In this document: positions 11,486 through 20,461 of the stretch, in pieces
Layout of the letters: every line of letters begins with the position of its first letter
Position numbering within the stretch: position 1 is the stretch's first letter
Source: JBEKTW01 sp963727845
GTDB lineage: Bacteria; Bacteroidota; Ignavibacteria; UBA10030; SZUA-254
Reading direction: 5' to 3'
Length of the DNA: 64,000 nt
Assembly (NCBI GenBank): GCA_963727845.1
Contig: CAVSHI010000001.1
Coordinates: 682,001 to 746,000, forward strand
The notes under the pieces: model-generated
The model's input: only the letters and a program-made list of their open reading frames with translations
Told to the model about the DNA's origin: nothing
The model's database searches: none
Program-made: the position numbers and the translations under genes

Positions 11486-12200
11486 TTACTTTGCCGGCGC
11501 GGATGCCCGGCCATCTTTCACAAACGCAAAGAACCTGACGCTGTAGACTGGGCATCTGAGCATTGTCCGTCTTGAACTCTATGTTCCCTTTGTACGTTCC
11601 TGCTTCCCGGGGATGAAGAACACACGTGACGGTTGCTTCCTGGTTCGGGGCAACAACCTTGTTTTCGATATTAACTGTGATGATGTTCGAGGATGTTGTC
11701 ACGGAAAGAAAGCGAATGGGCGATGTGCTGATATTCTTGAACGTGATTTCCTCGGTCATTTCCGAGTCCACTTTTGCGTGAGAGAACATGATATAGTCGG
11801 GATCGACCTCAAATACTTTGATGATATTCGCGGTGAAGGCAATGCTTATGTACGGTTGGGCGGGGTCGTTTGTTCGGAAACCGACAGTCTTTTCAATCCA
11901 CCCATTGAAACGGCTGGCATCAAAAGTGATGGAGAGCATACCGCTGTCGCGCGGGGCTATTCTGCTGTTCGATACCATGGCAGCGGTGCATCCGCACGCC
12001 GCCGCGACATCGGTGATAAAGAGAGTGTCCGACCCTAAGTTCCTCAGCGCAATAGCTTTCTCAACTTTCTTCGTTGTATAGAGATTGCCAAAGCTGAATT
12101 TCGTCCCGCCGGCGACGCTCAGTTTAGACTGACCGAACAGAAGCATCGGGAACAGGCTTCCGACAAAGCCGAGACGCAAAAGGATCGAAAGAGTCTTCAT
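11486..12200 (-). CDS. DUF1573-domain exported protein (C-terminal frameshift)
   Basis: Signal peptide MKTLSILLRLGFVGSLFPMLLFG, then repeated immunoglobulin-like/ASH-type beta domains. The first contains the DUF1573 signature 'F.FGNLY..KKVEKAIALRNLGSDTLFITDVAAACGCTAA' with the conserved CGC. The second resembles 'FSHAKVDSEMTEEITFKNISTSPI'. The open frame continues to 11430 with an unlikely tail. A shift near 11545 gives YSVRFFAFVKDGRASAPAK and a stop at 11486-11488, more plausible for the last strand. It is the second of two paralogues in tandem, 9 nt from the first. Likely a cell-envelope or periplasmic structural role; function unproven. Confidence 0.75.
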
Positions 12201-12209
12201 CCGTTCACG

Positions 12210-12898
12210 CTACTTCTTTGTGACCCACCCGTACACTCTGATTTCGATCTTGGGAAGTTGGGGATGATCGGTAGAGATCTCGATGATGCCGGGGTAGGTG
12301 CCCGATTTCGTCGGATGAAACGTCGCTTCGAGTTCTGCGGTTTCGCCCGGTTTCAACTTGTTCTTCTTGAGCGACGTTTTGATCATGTCCATCTTCGTAT
12401 CCACCCCCGTCAGTTTGATAACATCCGTTGAGGTGTTCGTAATCGTCACGGTCTTCGTGTACACCGAATCCGCTTTCGCATCCGTGAATGTGAACATCCC
12501 GGGGTCAACTTTGTACAGGCTCGCAATCTCGACGCCGAATTCAATCGTCGTTTGCGCGGTTTTCGGGTCGTCAGACTGAACATAGACATGCTTCAATACT
12601 TTTCCGACGGGGTAGTCGGTGGGGTTGAAGGTGATTGTCAGTTGGGCGGTGTCTTTGGGGGAATTTTCTTTTCCGAGAGCCCGGTCGTTGTGCATCCGCA
12701 TTGAGCCGTGACGCCCTTGATATGCAGCGTATCTGTTCCCGTGTTCTTGATTGTCACGTTGCGAGTGAGTTTATCGACGTTGAAGATTTTGCCAAAATCC
12801 AGTGTTGTCCCCTGGAGAACTTCTAATTTGGGTTGTGGAAGCGCCCACGTGCTTCCCAGGACAAACAAAAAAAGAACCAACAGGACTCTTCTATTCAT
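12210..12898 (-). CDS. DUF1573-domain exported protein (frameshifted)
   Basis: Paralogue of the adjacent downstream gene. Start ATG 12898 gives the signal peptide MNRRVLLVLFLFVLGSTWALPQP; a longer in-frame extension to 12973 is non-conserved. The DUF1573 core is LDFGKIFNVDKLTRNVTIKNTGTDTLHIKGVTAQCGCTT, again with CGC. The frame breaks at about 12655-12662 in a run of five C (minus strand), giving EKKIPPK in one frame and PKDTAQLTITFNPTDYPVG in the other. Removing one C rejoins them. The C-terminal beta domain ends IEIRVYGWVTKK. Rejoined length is about 229 aa. Such proteins are common in Bacteroidota; their role is unclear. Confidence 0.8.
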
Positions 12899-13024
12899 GA
12901 AAAAGCTCCAAGATTGATGAGATGATTGAATATATACGAAAAAATAGCCCAAATTCCAACCAGCGAGGCGCATTTGCCTGTCGGATAAACTCGAAACGAT
13001 GCGACATAGTTCCCGGGATTGACG

Positions 13025-13522
13025 CTAGGCTTTCTCTCTGTAAAAAATAACCAGATCCGTCCCCACCGGTTTTACTCCTGACTGCCTCAGCATGGCGACA
13101 ACCTGTCCGCGATGGAGTGTAGAGTGATTGACGAGATGCTGCATCAGATGGTACAGCGGCTGGGAATAGGAATTCCCCTTCAAGTCCTTGTACGCGATCA
13201 CTTTCCGGATATCTTCATCAGAGGCCAGTGAGTGCACGAAATCCATCATATCGCGCTCGACTTCATCCCAATGTTTCGTCAATATGTGAAATGTCGGGTA
13301 ATCATCTGGCTTTGCAAAACCCGACAGGCTTAACCCCTTCCACCGTCTGAGCCAGATCTCCTCTGCCCCCATAATATGGACTAACGTGCCCTGAATGCCG
13401 CCGTGACTTGAGCCTAAATTCTTGGCGAACTGTTCCGGTGTCAGTGTCTCAGCAACTCCCAGGATTCTATGATTCGCCCAGTAGTTGTATTCGTAGAGAT
13501 TATAAATATCACGAATGTGCAT
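13025..13522 (-). CDS. DinB family protein
   Basis: 165-residue cytoplasmic DinB-fold protein, intact. The metal-site residues are visible: His in GTLVHIMGAEEIWLRRW near residue 50 and the pair in HLMQHLVNHSTLHRGQVVAMLRQSG near residues 130-145. The start MHIRDIYNLYEYNYWANHRIL is typical for the family. It has no signal peptide, unlike the DinB protein at 10839. DinB proteins often act as thiol-dependent detoxifying transferases or hydrolases; which reaction is not visible. It is separated from neighbours by repeat-containing spacers on both sides. Confidence 0.88.
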   Translation of the reverse strand: MHIRDIYNLYEYNYWANHRILGVAETLTPEQFAKNLGSSHGGIQGTLVHIMGAEEIWLRRWKGLSLSGFAKPDDYPTFHILTKHWDEVERDMMDFVHSLASDEDIRKVIAYKDLKGNSYSQPLYHLMQHLVNHSTLHRGQVVAMLRQSGVKPVGTDLVIFYREKA

Positions 13523-13592
13523 AGTCTGTTATTGGTTCTTAGTTCTTGGTTGTTGGTTCTTAGTTGTCAGTTCGTTGTTATTGTTGATTGAG
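13523..13592. repeat. Degenerate GGTTCTTAGTT simple repeat
   Basis: The spacer between the DinB gene and the M24 peptidase is made of GGTTCTTAGTT/GGTTGTTGGTT-like units, roughly four imperfect copies. The same wording (GTTCTTTGTTGTTTGTTCTTGGTTCC) recurs inside the 3' part of mutS near 15170-15200, where it encodes a glutamine/threonine-rich linker. No transposase or structural function is evident. Confidence 0.6.
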
Positions 13593-13625
13593 CTTCTGAC
13601 GGTTCATTCATTTACTGGCTTCCCA

Positions 13626-14885
13626 CTAGTAAAATATTTTCTCCAGGCTTTCCGGCGGGGGCAGCATCAATCGGGCGCCATTTTCCGTCACCTGTAGCTC
13701 ATCCTCAATACGAATGCCGAACTCGCCCGTGATGTAGATGCCCGGCTCATCGCTGAAGGTGTTTCCGGCGACAAGGAGTCGCCGGCTGCCCCGGACGAGA
13801 TAGTACCATTCGTGCCCTTCCAAACCGATGCCGTGTCCGAGCCGGTGGGTAAAAAACTTGTAGCCGGGACCGTAACCGGCCTCCGCGATGACATTTCGTG
13901 CGGCGGCGTCAACTTCTTCCGCCGGAATGCCCGGTCTCGCCGTCGCAACGGCCGCGATTTGCGCCTTGCGTACGATTTCCCACACCTTGTGCATCTTGTC
14001 TGTTGCCTTCCCCAGCACGGTTGTCCGGGTGACATCGGATGCGTAGCCCTCGACCGAGCAACCGCCGTCGATGAGCACGATATCGCCTTCATGAAGCGTG
14101 TAGTCTCGCACTAAACCGTGGGGGTATGCCGATGCTTCTCCAAAGAGGACGAGCGCACCGCCTCCGACGCCGAATTCCGAAAAGAGTTTTGATAGAGTCG
14201 AACCGAGTTCGCGCTCCGGCATTCCTTCATGCAGTTTCTCTACGGCCGCTTTGTAGACCTCCGCGGTTATGTCGTTGGCAATTTGCATCAGTTCGATCTC
14301 GTGCGGCGATTTCACACTCCGGCATCCCGCGGTGACCGGTGTTCCGCTGACGAGCTTCACGGATCCGATTTCCCGGGCGATGCGATCCGAAACAAAGTAT
14401 CGCGTCGTCTCTTCGATTCCGAGAGATCCCGTCAGGAGATTGTTCTCTGCTAGGATTTGCTTGATGGTTGCATACGGGCTCTCATCTTCTTCCCAGGTCA
14501 GGAGTCTCGCACTGCCAACCTGTTCCGCCGCCCGGGCTTCCTCGAACTTGGGCGCTACAAACTGCGGCTCGCCGTTCTTGGGGAGGATCATCGCAAACAA
14601 TCGCTCGCTGCGTCCCCACCCGATCCCGGTGAAGTACGAAAGGCTCGTTCCGCCTTCAAAGAAAATGGCGTCGATACCGAGGTCGGACATGAGCTTGCGG
14701 GCCTGCTGCTGCCGTGCAATTCGCTCTTCCTTTGTGATCGGCTTAATGCGGTCACGAAGAGCTGTGATTTTCTCGGGTGGAAAGCTCTTGACCTGCGCGG
14801 GTTGCGCTTCAGAGAGAGCGGCGGAAGCGAAGAGGGGAGTGAGTGACGCGGCAGCGCCAGTCTTGAGGAAGTTGCGACGCTTCAT
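13626..14885 (-). CDS. M24 family metallopeptidase (Xaa-Pro aminopeptidase-like), Tat-exported
   Basis: Pita-bread fold peptidase expected to remove N-terminal residues preceding proline. The N-terminus MKRRNFLKTGAAASLTPLFASAA looks like a twin-arginine signal, so export is likely. A creatinase-type N-terminal domain (about residues 50-190) precedes the catalytic domain. All five metal ligands are visible: Asp in LIDGGCS, Asp in ASDVTRT, His in HRLGHGIGLEGHE, Glu in SDEPGIYI and Glu in IEDELQV. About 419 aa, intact. The stop is close to the repeat spacer, with no operon partner. Export of an M24 enzyme suggests peptide scavenging outside the cytoplasm. Confidence 0.9.
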   Translation of the reverse strand: MKRRNFLKTGAAASLTPLFASAALSEAQPAQVKSFPPEKITALRDRIKPITKEERIARQQQARKLMSDLGIDAIFFEGGTSLSYFTGIGWGRSERLFAMILPKNGEPQFVAPKFEEARAAEQVGSARLLTWEEDESPYATIKQILAENNLLTGSLGIEETTRYFVSDRIAREIGSVKLVSGTPVTAGCRSVKSPHEIELMQIANDITAEVYKAAVEKLHEGMPERELGSTLSKLFSEFGVGGGALVLFGEASAYPHGLVRDYTLHEGDIVLIDGGCSVEGYASDVTRTTVLGKATDKMHKVWEIVRKAQIAAVATARPGIPAEEVDAAARNVIAEAGYGPGYKFFTHRLGHGIGLEGHEWYYLVRGSRRLLVAGNTFSDEPGIYITGEFGIRIEDELQVTENGARLMLPPPESLEKIFY

Positions 14886-14887
14886 GG

Positions 14888-14950
14888 GTGGTTGAATGGT
14901 TAGTTGGTTAATTAGTTAAATGGTTAACTGGTTAAATAGTTAATTGGCAA
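14888..14950. repeat. TGGTTAA-type tandem degenerate repeat
   Basis: About eight imperfect copies of a GGTTAATTAGTTAAAT-like unit (7-9 nt periodicity) directly upstream of the M24 peptidase start. It occupies most of the promoter space between that gene and mutS (downstream end 15016), so it may be transcribed as a leader. It differs from the AATCCC-type repeats elsewhere but has similar periodicity. Confidence 0.65.
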
Positions 14951-15015
14951 GTTCTCCGTTATGACATCGAAGTTCCAGAAGCATCGCGCCGGAATCATTT
15001 TTTACTTTTTCATTT

Positions 15016-17676
15016 TTAATTTTTAATTGATCTTTTCAGTTCCACCAGCTTCTGCATCGCTTCCAGCGGGGTCATTTTATCAATATCCATCTTCTTCAGC
15101 TCTTCCCGAAGCTTGTCATCCTTCAATTCGAAAAGAGTCATTTGTACGTCAGGAGCTATTCGTCCGGTAGTTCTTTGTTGTTTGTTCTTGGTTCCTTGGT
15201 CACCTCTATCGCTTTCCTTGTGGACGCTGAGCTCGGAGCCTTCCAGGTTCTTCAGTATCTTCTTTGCGCGCTCCGTGACTTCGTCGGGAAGGCCCGCCAT
15301 CTGCGCGACCTGGATGCCGTACGAATGGTCGGCAAAGCCGGGAGTGACCTTGTGAAGGAAGATCACTTTGTCGCCGTACTCCCGCACTTCCACCTTGAGG
15401 TTCTTAATGCGCGGGAACAGATCTGCAAGCTCGTTCAATTCGTGGTAGTGGGTTGCGAAAAGCGTTTTCGCTCCGATGCGGTTGTGGATGTATTCTGTCA
15501 GCGCCCATGCTATGCTGATGCCATCGAACGTGCTCGTGCCGCGGCCGATTTCGTCCAACAAAATCAAACTGTGCGGGGTTGCAGTATTAACGATATTCGC
15601 CGCTTCATGCATTTCGACCAGGAAGGTGCTCTCGCCCGAAGCGATGTTGTCGCTGGCGCCGACCCGCGTGAAAATCTTGTCAACGATTCCGATGCGGGCT
15701 CTCTTGGCCGGGACAAAACTCCCGATCTGCGCCAACAGCACAATCAGCCCGACCTGCCGCAGGTAGCTGGACTTGCCGCTCATGTTCGGGCCGGTGATAA
15801 TCAGAACCTGATGCTCCTCGTTGTCGAGAAGAGTGTTGTTGGGTGTGTATCGCTCGCCCGGCGGCAGAAGTCGCTCGATAACGGGATGCCGGCCATCGAC
15901 AATTTCTATGCGGATTCCTTCGTCGATTTCCGGACATGTAAAATTGCACTCCACGGCCACCTCGGCCAGGGAGGAAAAACAATCAAGCATGGCAATACGG
16001 CGTGCGTTCTCCTGAATTGCTTCGGCGTGTCCGGCAACGCTCAAACGCAGTTCGTTGAACAATTGCGATTCCAGCGCCTGGATCTTCTCCTCGGCGTGCA
16101 GAATTTTTTCCTCGTACTCCTTGAGTTCGGGAGTAATGTACCTCTCCGCATTCACCATGGTTTGCTTGCGAATGTAATCGGCCGGAATCTTGTGTTTATG
16201 CGTGTGTGTCACTTCGATGTAATAGCCGAACACATTATTGAAACCGATTTTGAGCGAGGGGATTCCTGCACGCTGGCGCTCTTTCGCCTGCAGGTTCGCG
16301 ATCCATGTCTTTCCGTTCAATGCGATATCGCGAAGGTCGTCGAGTTCCGTATTGTAGCCTTTCCGGATGACGCCGCCGTCCGCAAGCGCGAGGGGCGGAT
16401 CGTCGACGATTGCTGTCGAGATTCTTTGAACCACCTCGTCAAGAAGCTGAAGCCCGTCTCGAAGCCCGGAGAGAGTCGGCGATGCTACCGGTTGCACATG
16501 AGGGGCCTCACTGCCGCTCAGCGCGCGTTTGAGATTCGAGATGTGAGTCAACATGCTCTTCATCGCGACCATTTCGCGGGGGCTGGCGCGACCGGTGCAA
16601 ATCTTGGTTATAAGCCGCTCCAGATCGCCGATGTTCGAAAGTATCCCCATGATATTCTTCCGCAGATCCTTCTTTTCTGCCAACTCCCTGACAGCATCCA
16701 GCCTCGCTTTCACCGGTTCAAGCTGCCGCAGGGGCTGGTTGATCCACTTCTTCAGGAGGCGTCCGCCCATGGGTGTTTGCGTATGGTCGAGAACCCAGAA
16801 GAGCGTTCCATCCTCGTGACCCTCGAGAGACCTGGTTATCTCGAGATTACGCTTCGTTGATTGGTCGAGGATGATGTGATCGCTTGTGTTATACGGCGTG
16901 ATGCGCTTAATGTGGAGAATATTCGCTTTCTGCGTTTCTTGCAGGTAATTCATCACCGCTCCTGCAGCCACAATCCCCAATCCTAAATCCTCGATCCCAA
17001 ATCCCTTGAGCGTTTGTGTTTTGAAGTGATTGATGAGCAATTCGTAGGCATAGTCGAAATTGAATATCCAGTCGTCGAGCTTTGAGTAAATGGCTCCGGC
17101 GCGGTTTTTGAGAATCTGGCGGATGGTTTCGAGGTCACGTTTTTGGACAAGGATTTCCGATGGTGAGAGCGAAGCAATCTGTTCCGGAAGCTGCTTCAAC
17201 GGGAATTCGCTGACGCTGAATTCAGCGGTGGTCACATCGATGAATGCAAATCCGACCGTGTCTTCACCTGCGACAATCGGGGAAGGGAGTGCAATCGCGC
17301 AGAGATAGTTGTTTTGCTTTTGCTCGAGGACTTTGTCCGAGAAAGCGACTCCCGGAGTGACGACTTCAATGACATCGCGCTTGACGATCCCCGTAGCAAA
17401 TTTTGGATCTTCGAGCTGTTCGCACACCGCAACCCGGTAGCCGGCTTTCAGCAGTTTCGGAAGATAGGAATCGAGCGCATGGTGGGGAAATCCAGCAAGG
17501 GGCACCTCGCCGGCAGTGCCGCTTCCCCGCTTCGTGAGAGCAATACCGAGGACCTTTGAGGTGATCTTCGCATCTTCTTCGAAGGTTTCAAAGAAATCCC
17601 CCATACGAAAGAGAAGTATCGTGTCGGGATACTTCGCCTTCACCTGGGCGTATTGTTTCATCAGCGGAGTAGACAT
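15016..17676 (-). CDS. mutS: DNA mismatch repair ATPase MutS
   Basis: 886 residues, intact, standard size. It binds mismatches and recruits MutL in an ATP-dependent way. The mismatch-recognition motif is GDFFETF (Phe28 and Glu30 of the F-x-E pair). Then come the connector, lever and clamp domains and the ATPase: Walker A GPNMSGKSS, Walker B LILLDEIGRGTSTFDG, and FATHYHEL. The C-terminal part before the dimerisation helices (ESDRGDQGTKNKQQRTTGR) is low-complexity and encoded by the GTTCTTGGTT-type repeat. A second repeat-like stretch at 16971-17008 encodes a piece still alignable to normal MutS. The start at 17676 (MSTPLMKQYAQVKAKYPD) fits the family. No mutL is visible nearby. Confidence 0.97.
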   Translation of the reverse strand: MSTPLMKQYAQVKAKYPDTILLFRMGDFFETFEEDAKITSKVLGIALTKRGSGTAGEVPLAGFPHHALDSYLPKLLKAGYRVAVCEQLEDPKFATGIVKRDVIEVVTPGVAFSDKVLEQKQNNYLCAIALPSPIVAGEDTVGFAFIDVTTAEFSVSEFPLKQLPEQIASLSPSEILVQKRDLETIRQILKNRAGAIYSKLDDWIFNFDYAYELLINHFKTQTLKGFGIEDLGLGIVAAGAVMNYLQETQKANILHIKRITPYNTSDHIILDQSTKRNLEITRSLEGHEDGTLFWVLDHTQTPMGGRLLKKWINQPLRQLEPVKARLDAVRELAEKKDLRKNIMGILSNIGDLERLITKICTGRASPREMVAMKSMLTHISNLKRALSGSEAPHVQPVASPTLSGLRDGLQLLDEVVQRISTAIVDDPPLALADGGVIRKGYNTELDDLRDIALNGKTWIANLQAKERQRAGIPSLKIGFNNVFGYYIEVTHTHKHKIPADYIRKQTMVNAERYITPELKEYEEKILHAEEKIQALESQLFNELRLSVAGHAEAIQENARRIAMLDCFSSLAEVAVECNFTCPEIDEGIRIEIVDGRHPVIERLLPPGERYTPNNTLLDNEEHQVLIITGPNMSGKSSYLRQVGLIVLLAQIGSFVPAKRARIGIVDKIFTRVGASDNIASGESTFLVEMHEAANIVNTATPHSLILLDEIGRGTSTFDGISIAWALTEYIHNRIGAKTLFATHYHELNELADLFPRIKNLKVEVREYGDKVIFLHKVTPGFADHSYGIQVAQMAGLPDEVTERAKKILKNLEGSELSVHKESDRGDQGTKNKQQRTTGRIAPDVQMTLFELKDDKLREELKKMDIDKMTPLEAMQKLVELKRSIKN
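16971..17008. repeat. AATCCC(N) heptamer-like run inside mutS
   Basis: The + strand reads as AATCCCCAATCCTAAATCC units, matching the runs at 20410, 41808 and 51624. It encodes FGIEDLGLGI on the minus strand, which resembles the ordinary MutS segment GFGIEDLP. The match to the repeat may therefore be partly coincidental. Confidence 0.4.
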
Positions 17677-17884
17677 GTGCCAGCAGGGCAGTTTTCAGTA
17701 TATCTGTAATACGTACGTTTGGAGGTGGCCTACCACTTAACTCAACCACTTGAATTTCTGGAAAATTTGCGTGAAAAGCAATCACGGGATGAATTCAATG
17801 ACCGCCCCACGTTTCCATTTTCGGGAAACGCGATTGAACGACAAAGAAGAAAGGAGCGTCGGATAACCAGATTCGTGTGCAAAC

Positions 17885-17915
17885 AAAAACCCTATTCCCC
17901 CCTTCGGGAATAGGG
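17885..17915 (-). terminator. Rho-independent terminator for the 17953-18219 gene
   Basis: Read on the minus strand, arms CCCTATTCCC and GGGAATAGGG (loop of G-rich bases, 17890-17915) are followed by TTTTTG. Position just downstream of the minus-strand membrane protein and upstream of mutS separates the two transcription units. Confidence 0.8.
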
Positions 17916-17952
17916 CATTGATTCGCCTATCTGAATTCCTGACTTTCAGAAC

Positions 17953-18219
17953 TCACGGAGTTTTCCGCGTATTCGCCTCGATGTCAAGAAGAAGATAAAT
18001 GAGACCGCCGACACAGTACAACATCAGGATGGGAACGATCGCTGCGATCAGTGCCCCGCCGTAGCCTTCCACCAACGATCTGACATTCGGAAACCGCATC
18101 CCCTCGGAAAAATACTGGACGAAGAACAGAATAATATTGAACAACCACAAAACGCTGCCGACGATGCTCATCTTCTGGCAAATGTATGCAACGTTGCGCA
18201 GGCCCTTATATTTGTCCAT
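17953..18219 (-). CDS. Small two-helix membrane protein, unknown
   Basis: 88 residues with two hydrophobic helices (VGSVLWLFNIILFFVQYF and ALIAAIVPILMLYCVGGLIYLLLDI) joined by a short loop and a charged tail (EANTRKTP). The start at 18219 (MDKYKGLRNVAYICQKM) is preceded by a purine-rich stretch and the gene has its own terminator, which supports expression. It resembles generic DUF4282/DUF4870-sized membrane proteins but I do not recognise a family. It sits between mutS and the M1 peptidase on the same strand. Confidence 0.65.
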   Translation of the reverse strand: MDKYKGLRNVAYICQKMSIVGSVLWLFNIILFFVQYFSEGMRFPNVRSLVEGYGGALIAAIVPILMLYCVGGLIYLLLDIEANTRKTP

Positions 18220-18332
18220 GAAATTCTCCAGTATGGTTAGAAAAATAGTGAGTTATGCTGCAGGAAAATAGTTTTTTATCGGTTAAATGTCAAATCCGGA
18301 GTTTCCGATATGAAAATGCACGGGCAGGGTTC

Positions 18333-20438
18333 TCATTTTATCACGACAACGAGGTCGGGATCCGTCACTTCCCAGGCCCCGGAAGCGATTTTCTCGTGAT
18401 CGCGGGTCAAGACCCACGATTCGTCGAGAGGCTGCAATGAAGGGCGGGCGCGGGCGCTGAGTGGAGCAATCCAACAAAGCAAACCCTGAGCGGCGAACGG
18501 GTTTTCAATGATCTGCGTGAGGGCAAGGCTGCTGTCGAAGATCGATTCCTTTTCGATGATGACCGAATCGCCGTTGAATTGTATGGGAAATTTCGCCGCG
18601 AGAATCCCGGCAATTCGATTCTCCGACGCTCTTCCGTACAAGAAAACTCTTTCGTTCTGCAAGTCACCGAGCGAGATACCCGTATCGGGTCGGATCGTGA
18701 GTGACCAGCCGGCATTGTCCATTTCAGCCGAGTCGTGCCGCGCCAGGGACAACAGATACTCCCGATGCTGCAATGAACCGACAATCATAATGCCATCCGA
18801 AGGCTCGCGTAAGTCCCCGAGCTTTGCGGGAAGCTTCTGAATTTTCAATACGTCTCCGTCAGGGTCGAGAAGGGCACGCCTTGGCCTGCGGGTTGAAAAA
18901 ATTTCGAACGGAACGTCATTGTGGTAGACTTTCGAGCTATCGCTGCCAATCCAGACGGTTGTCTTTCTTGTTTCTGCGGAATCATCAATTCCTACCTCGA
19001 CGAACGTTGTGAACTTATCATATCCGACAACCCGCACGCGGCCCTGGGTCGACCATCCATCGCCGTGCGGCGTTGCCCTGACATTGTATATCCTCAGTCT
19101 CGGGATTCCCTTGCCGTCGACCCACTGGTCAAAGAACCATTTCAATTCCCTTCCTGAAAGCTCTTCGGCCAGATGTTGAAAGTCTAGCAGAGTCGCAGGC
19201 TTCAAGTAAAATCGGCGGGCGAATTCCTTGTACAGCTGGAAGAACACGCTATCGCCGACAATGTGCCGCAGCATGTTGTGGACGTAGGACGCTTTAAGGT
19301 ACTGCGATGGAAGGGCGCGCAGGTCGGCTTTTTCATGAAGCGGCGTATCCTTCCCCGCTGTGACGCGCATGATGAGGGAACGCAGGAGTGGATGACGACC
19401 CAGTGAATCGCGGAGTGCAGTCACTCCACGGGCTTCGTGGTAGAGTTTTGCCGAATATTCACACAACCCCTCGGAGAGGAAGGCCATGTCGTCCGGATTC
19501 ACGAACACCGTCGAGGGCCACCATTGATGGGCAATCTCATGCGGCAGGATGGACTGAACCTGGTTAAATGTGTCCGCCGTCGCGAACGCAAGCCGCTTCA
19601 CCATGATGAAGGATGGTGATGCTACCGCGAGGACGTTTCCGCCGGCCACCCAATCATCAACTTCAATAATGGAAAGTTTGGGAAATCTGAACGGTGTGAA
19701 TTGGGCGCTGTAGTATTCCAGGACATTTTCAGTGAGATCAAGAACCCTCCCCGCCGAGCTGGAGTCTTCGGGGAGCAATTCGACATCGATCGGAACGACT
19801 CCGCCGTTTCTGTATGCTTTGAAGAACTTACCCGCACAGATCCAGCCGATAACCGGAATTGGCCGGTCACATTCCCACACGAATCGCGTCGATCCTTCCG
19901 TTGAAGTCCGGCTGACGAGTCGGCCGACGGTTATCGCGTTCCAGTCTTCCGGTACAACAATCGACAAACGGACGAACTGAAGCACGTCCGGGCCGCCGGG
20001 AAGAATCTCCTCCTCCCGTAACACCGCCCGCTCGGTTGTCATGCGCGTAAAATCCGAACGGAAGGACAATTCTCCGGAATATGTAATGACAACGTCGAAT
20101 GTTGAGTCGCGGGGATCGTCCCGCAATTGAATCCCGTCTCGAGTCCGCTCGAAATCCAACTTCTTCCCACGGGCGGTCACCTCATCGACGGTGTACACCG
20201 GCAATAATTTCAGCGTGATGGTTGAAGTCGCCGGCTGATCGGGACGGATTGACAGTGTATCAACGCATCGGAGGCTGTTCGTCGACGGGAAAAGACGGAT
20301 CTCTGCACGATGCGCCAAGACCTCAAGTTTGCCCCCATTCCGTTCCTGCGACGGGGCACATACTATAAAACACAAGGAGGCGGCCCAGACTGCGAGCCAC
20401 CTCCGGCGAAATCCCCAATCCCAAATCCCCAATCCCAA
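18333..20438 (-). CDS. M1-type gluzincin peptidase, exported, TTG start within a repeat
   Basis: The zinc site HEIAHQWW plus the downstream glutamate in LSEGLCEYSAKLY identify an M1-family metallopeptidase. The substrate-anchoring GAMEN motif is not present; the equivalent region reads WVAGGNVLAVASPSF. Upstream beta domains resemble M1 N-terminal domains (LKLLPVYTVDEVTARGKKLDFERT). The usual aminopeptidase helical C-domain is replaced by a beta-rich region (GWSTQGRVRVVGYDKFTTFVEVGI). The hydrophobic stretch WLAVWAASLCFIVCAPS is a likely signal peptide. No ATG precedes it: the frame opens with TTG at 20438 inside an AATCCC repeat run, so the N-terminal 10 residues may not be original. About 690-700 aa. 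Activity on peptides is plausible but specificity is uncertain. Confidence 0.85.
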   Translation of the reverse strand: MGLGIWDWGFRRRWLAVWAASLCFIVCAPSQERNGGKLEVLAHRAEIRLFPSTNSLRCVDTLSIRPDQPATSTITLKLLPVYTVDEVTARGKKLDFERTRDGIQLRDDPRDSTFDVVITYSGELSFRSDFTRMTTERAVLREEEILPGGPDVLQFVRLSIVVPEDWNAITVGRLVSRTSTEGSTRFVWECDRPIPVIGWICAGKFFKAYRNGGVVPIDVELLPEDSSSAGRVLDLTENVLEYYSAQFTPFRFPKLSIIEVDDWVAGGNVLAVASPSFIMVKRLAFATADTFNQVQSILPHEIAHQWWPSTVFVNPDDMAFLSEGLCEYSAKLYHEARGVTALRDSLGRHPLLRSLIMRVTAGKDTPLHEKADLRALPSQYLKASYVHNMLRHIVGDSVFFQLYKEFARRFYLKPATLLDFQHLAEELSGRELKWFFDQWVDGKGIPRLRIYNVRATPHGDGWSTQGRVRVVGYDKFTTFVEVGIDDSAETRKTTVWIGSDSSKVYHNDVPFEIFSTRRPRRALLDPDGDVLKIQKLPAKLGDLREPSDGIMIVGSLQHREYLLSLARHDSAEMDNAGWSLTIRPDTGISLGDLQNERVFLYGRASENRIAGILAAKFPIQFNGDSVIIEKESIFDSSLALTQIIENPFAAQGLLCWIAPLSARARPSLQPLDESWVLTRDHEKIASGAWEVTDPDLVVVIK

Positions 20439-20441
20439 ATC
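20410..20441. repeat. AATCCC(N) heptamer-type repeat at the M1 gene start
   Basis: Four to five near-perfect AATCCCC/AATCCCA units in tandem. The run overlaps the only possible start codon of the minus-strand peptidase gene and contributes IWDWG-like codons to its N-terminus. Comparable runs occur at 41808 and 51624. Confidence 0.8.
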
Positions 20442-20461
20442 AGGTCGCCTCGTTTGCGCCT

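Noticed and set aside
15142..16860. 572-residue + strand frame
   Set aside because: Antisense shadow of mutS, which has all MutS motifs on the other strand.
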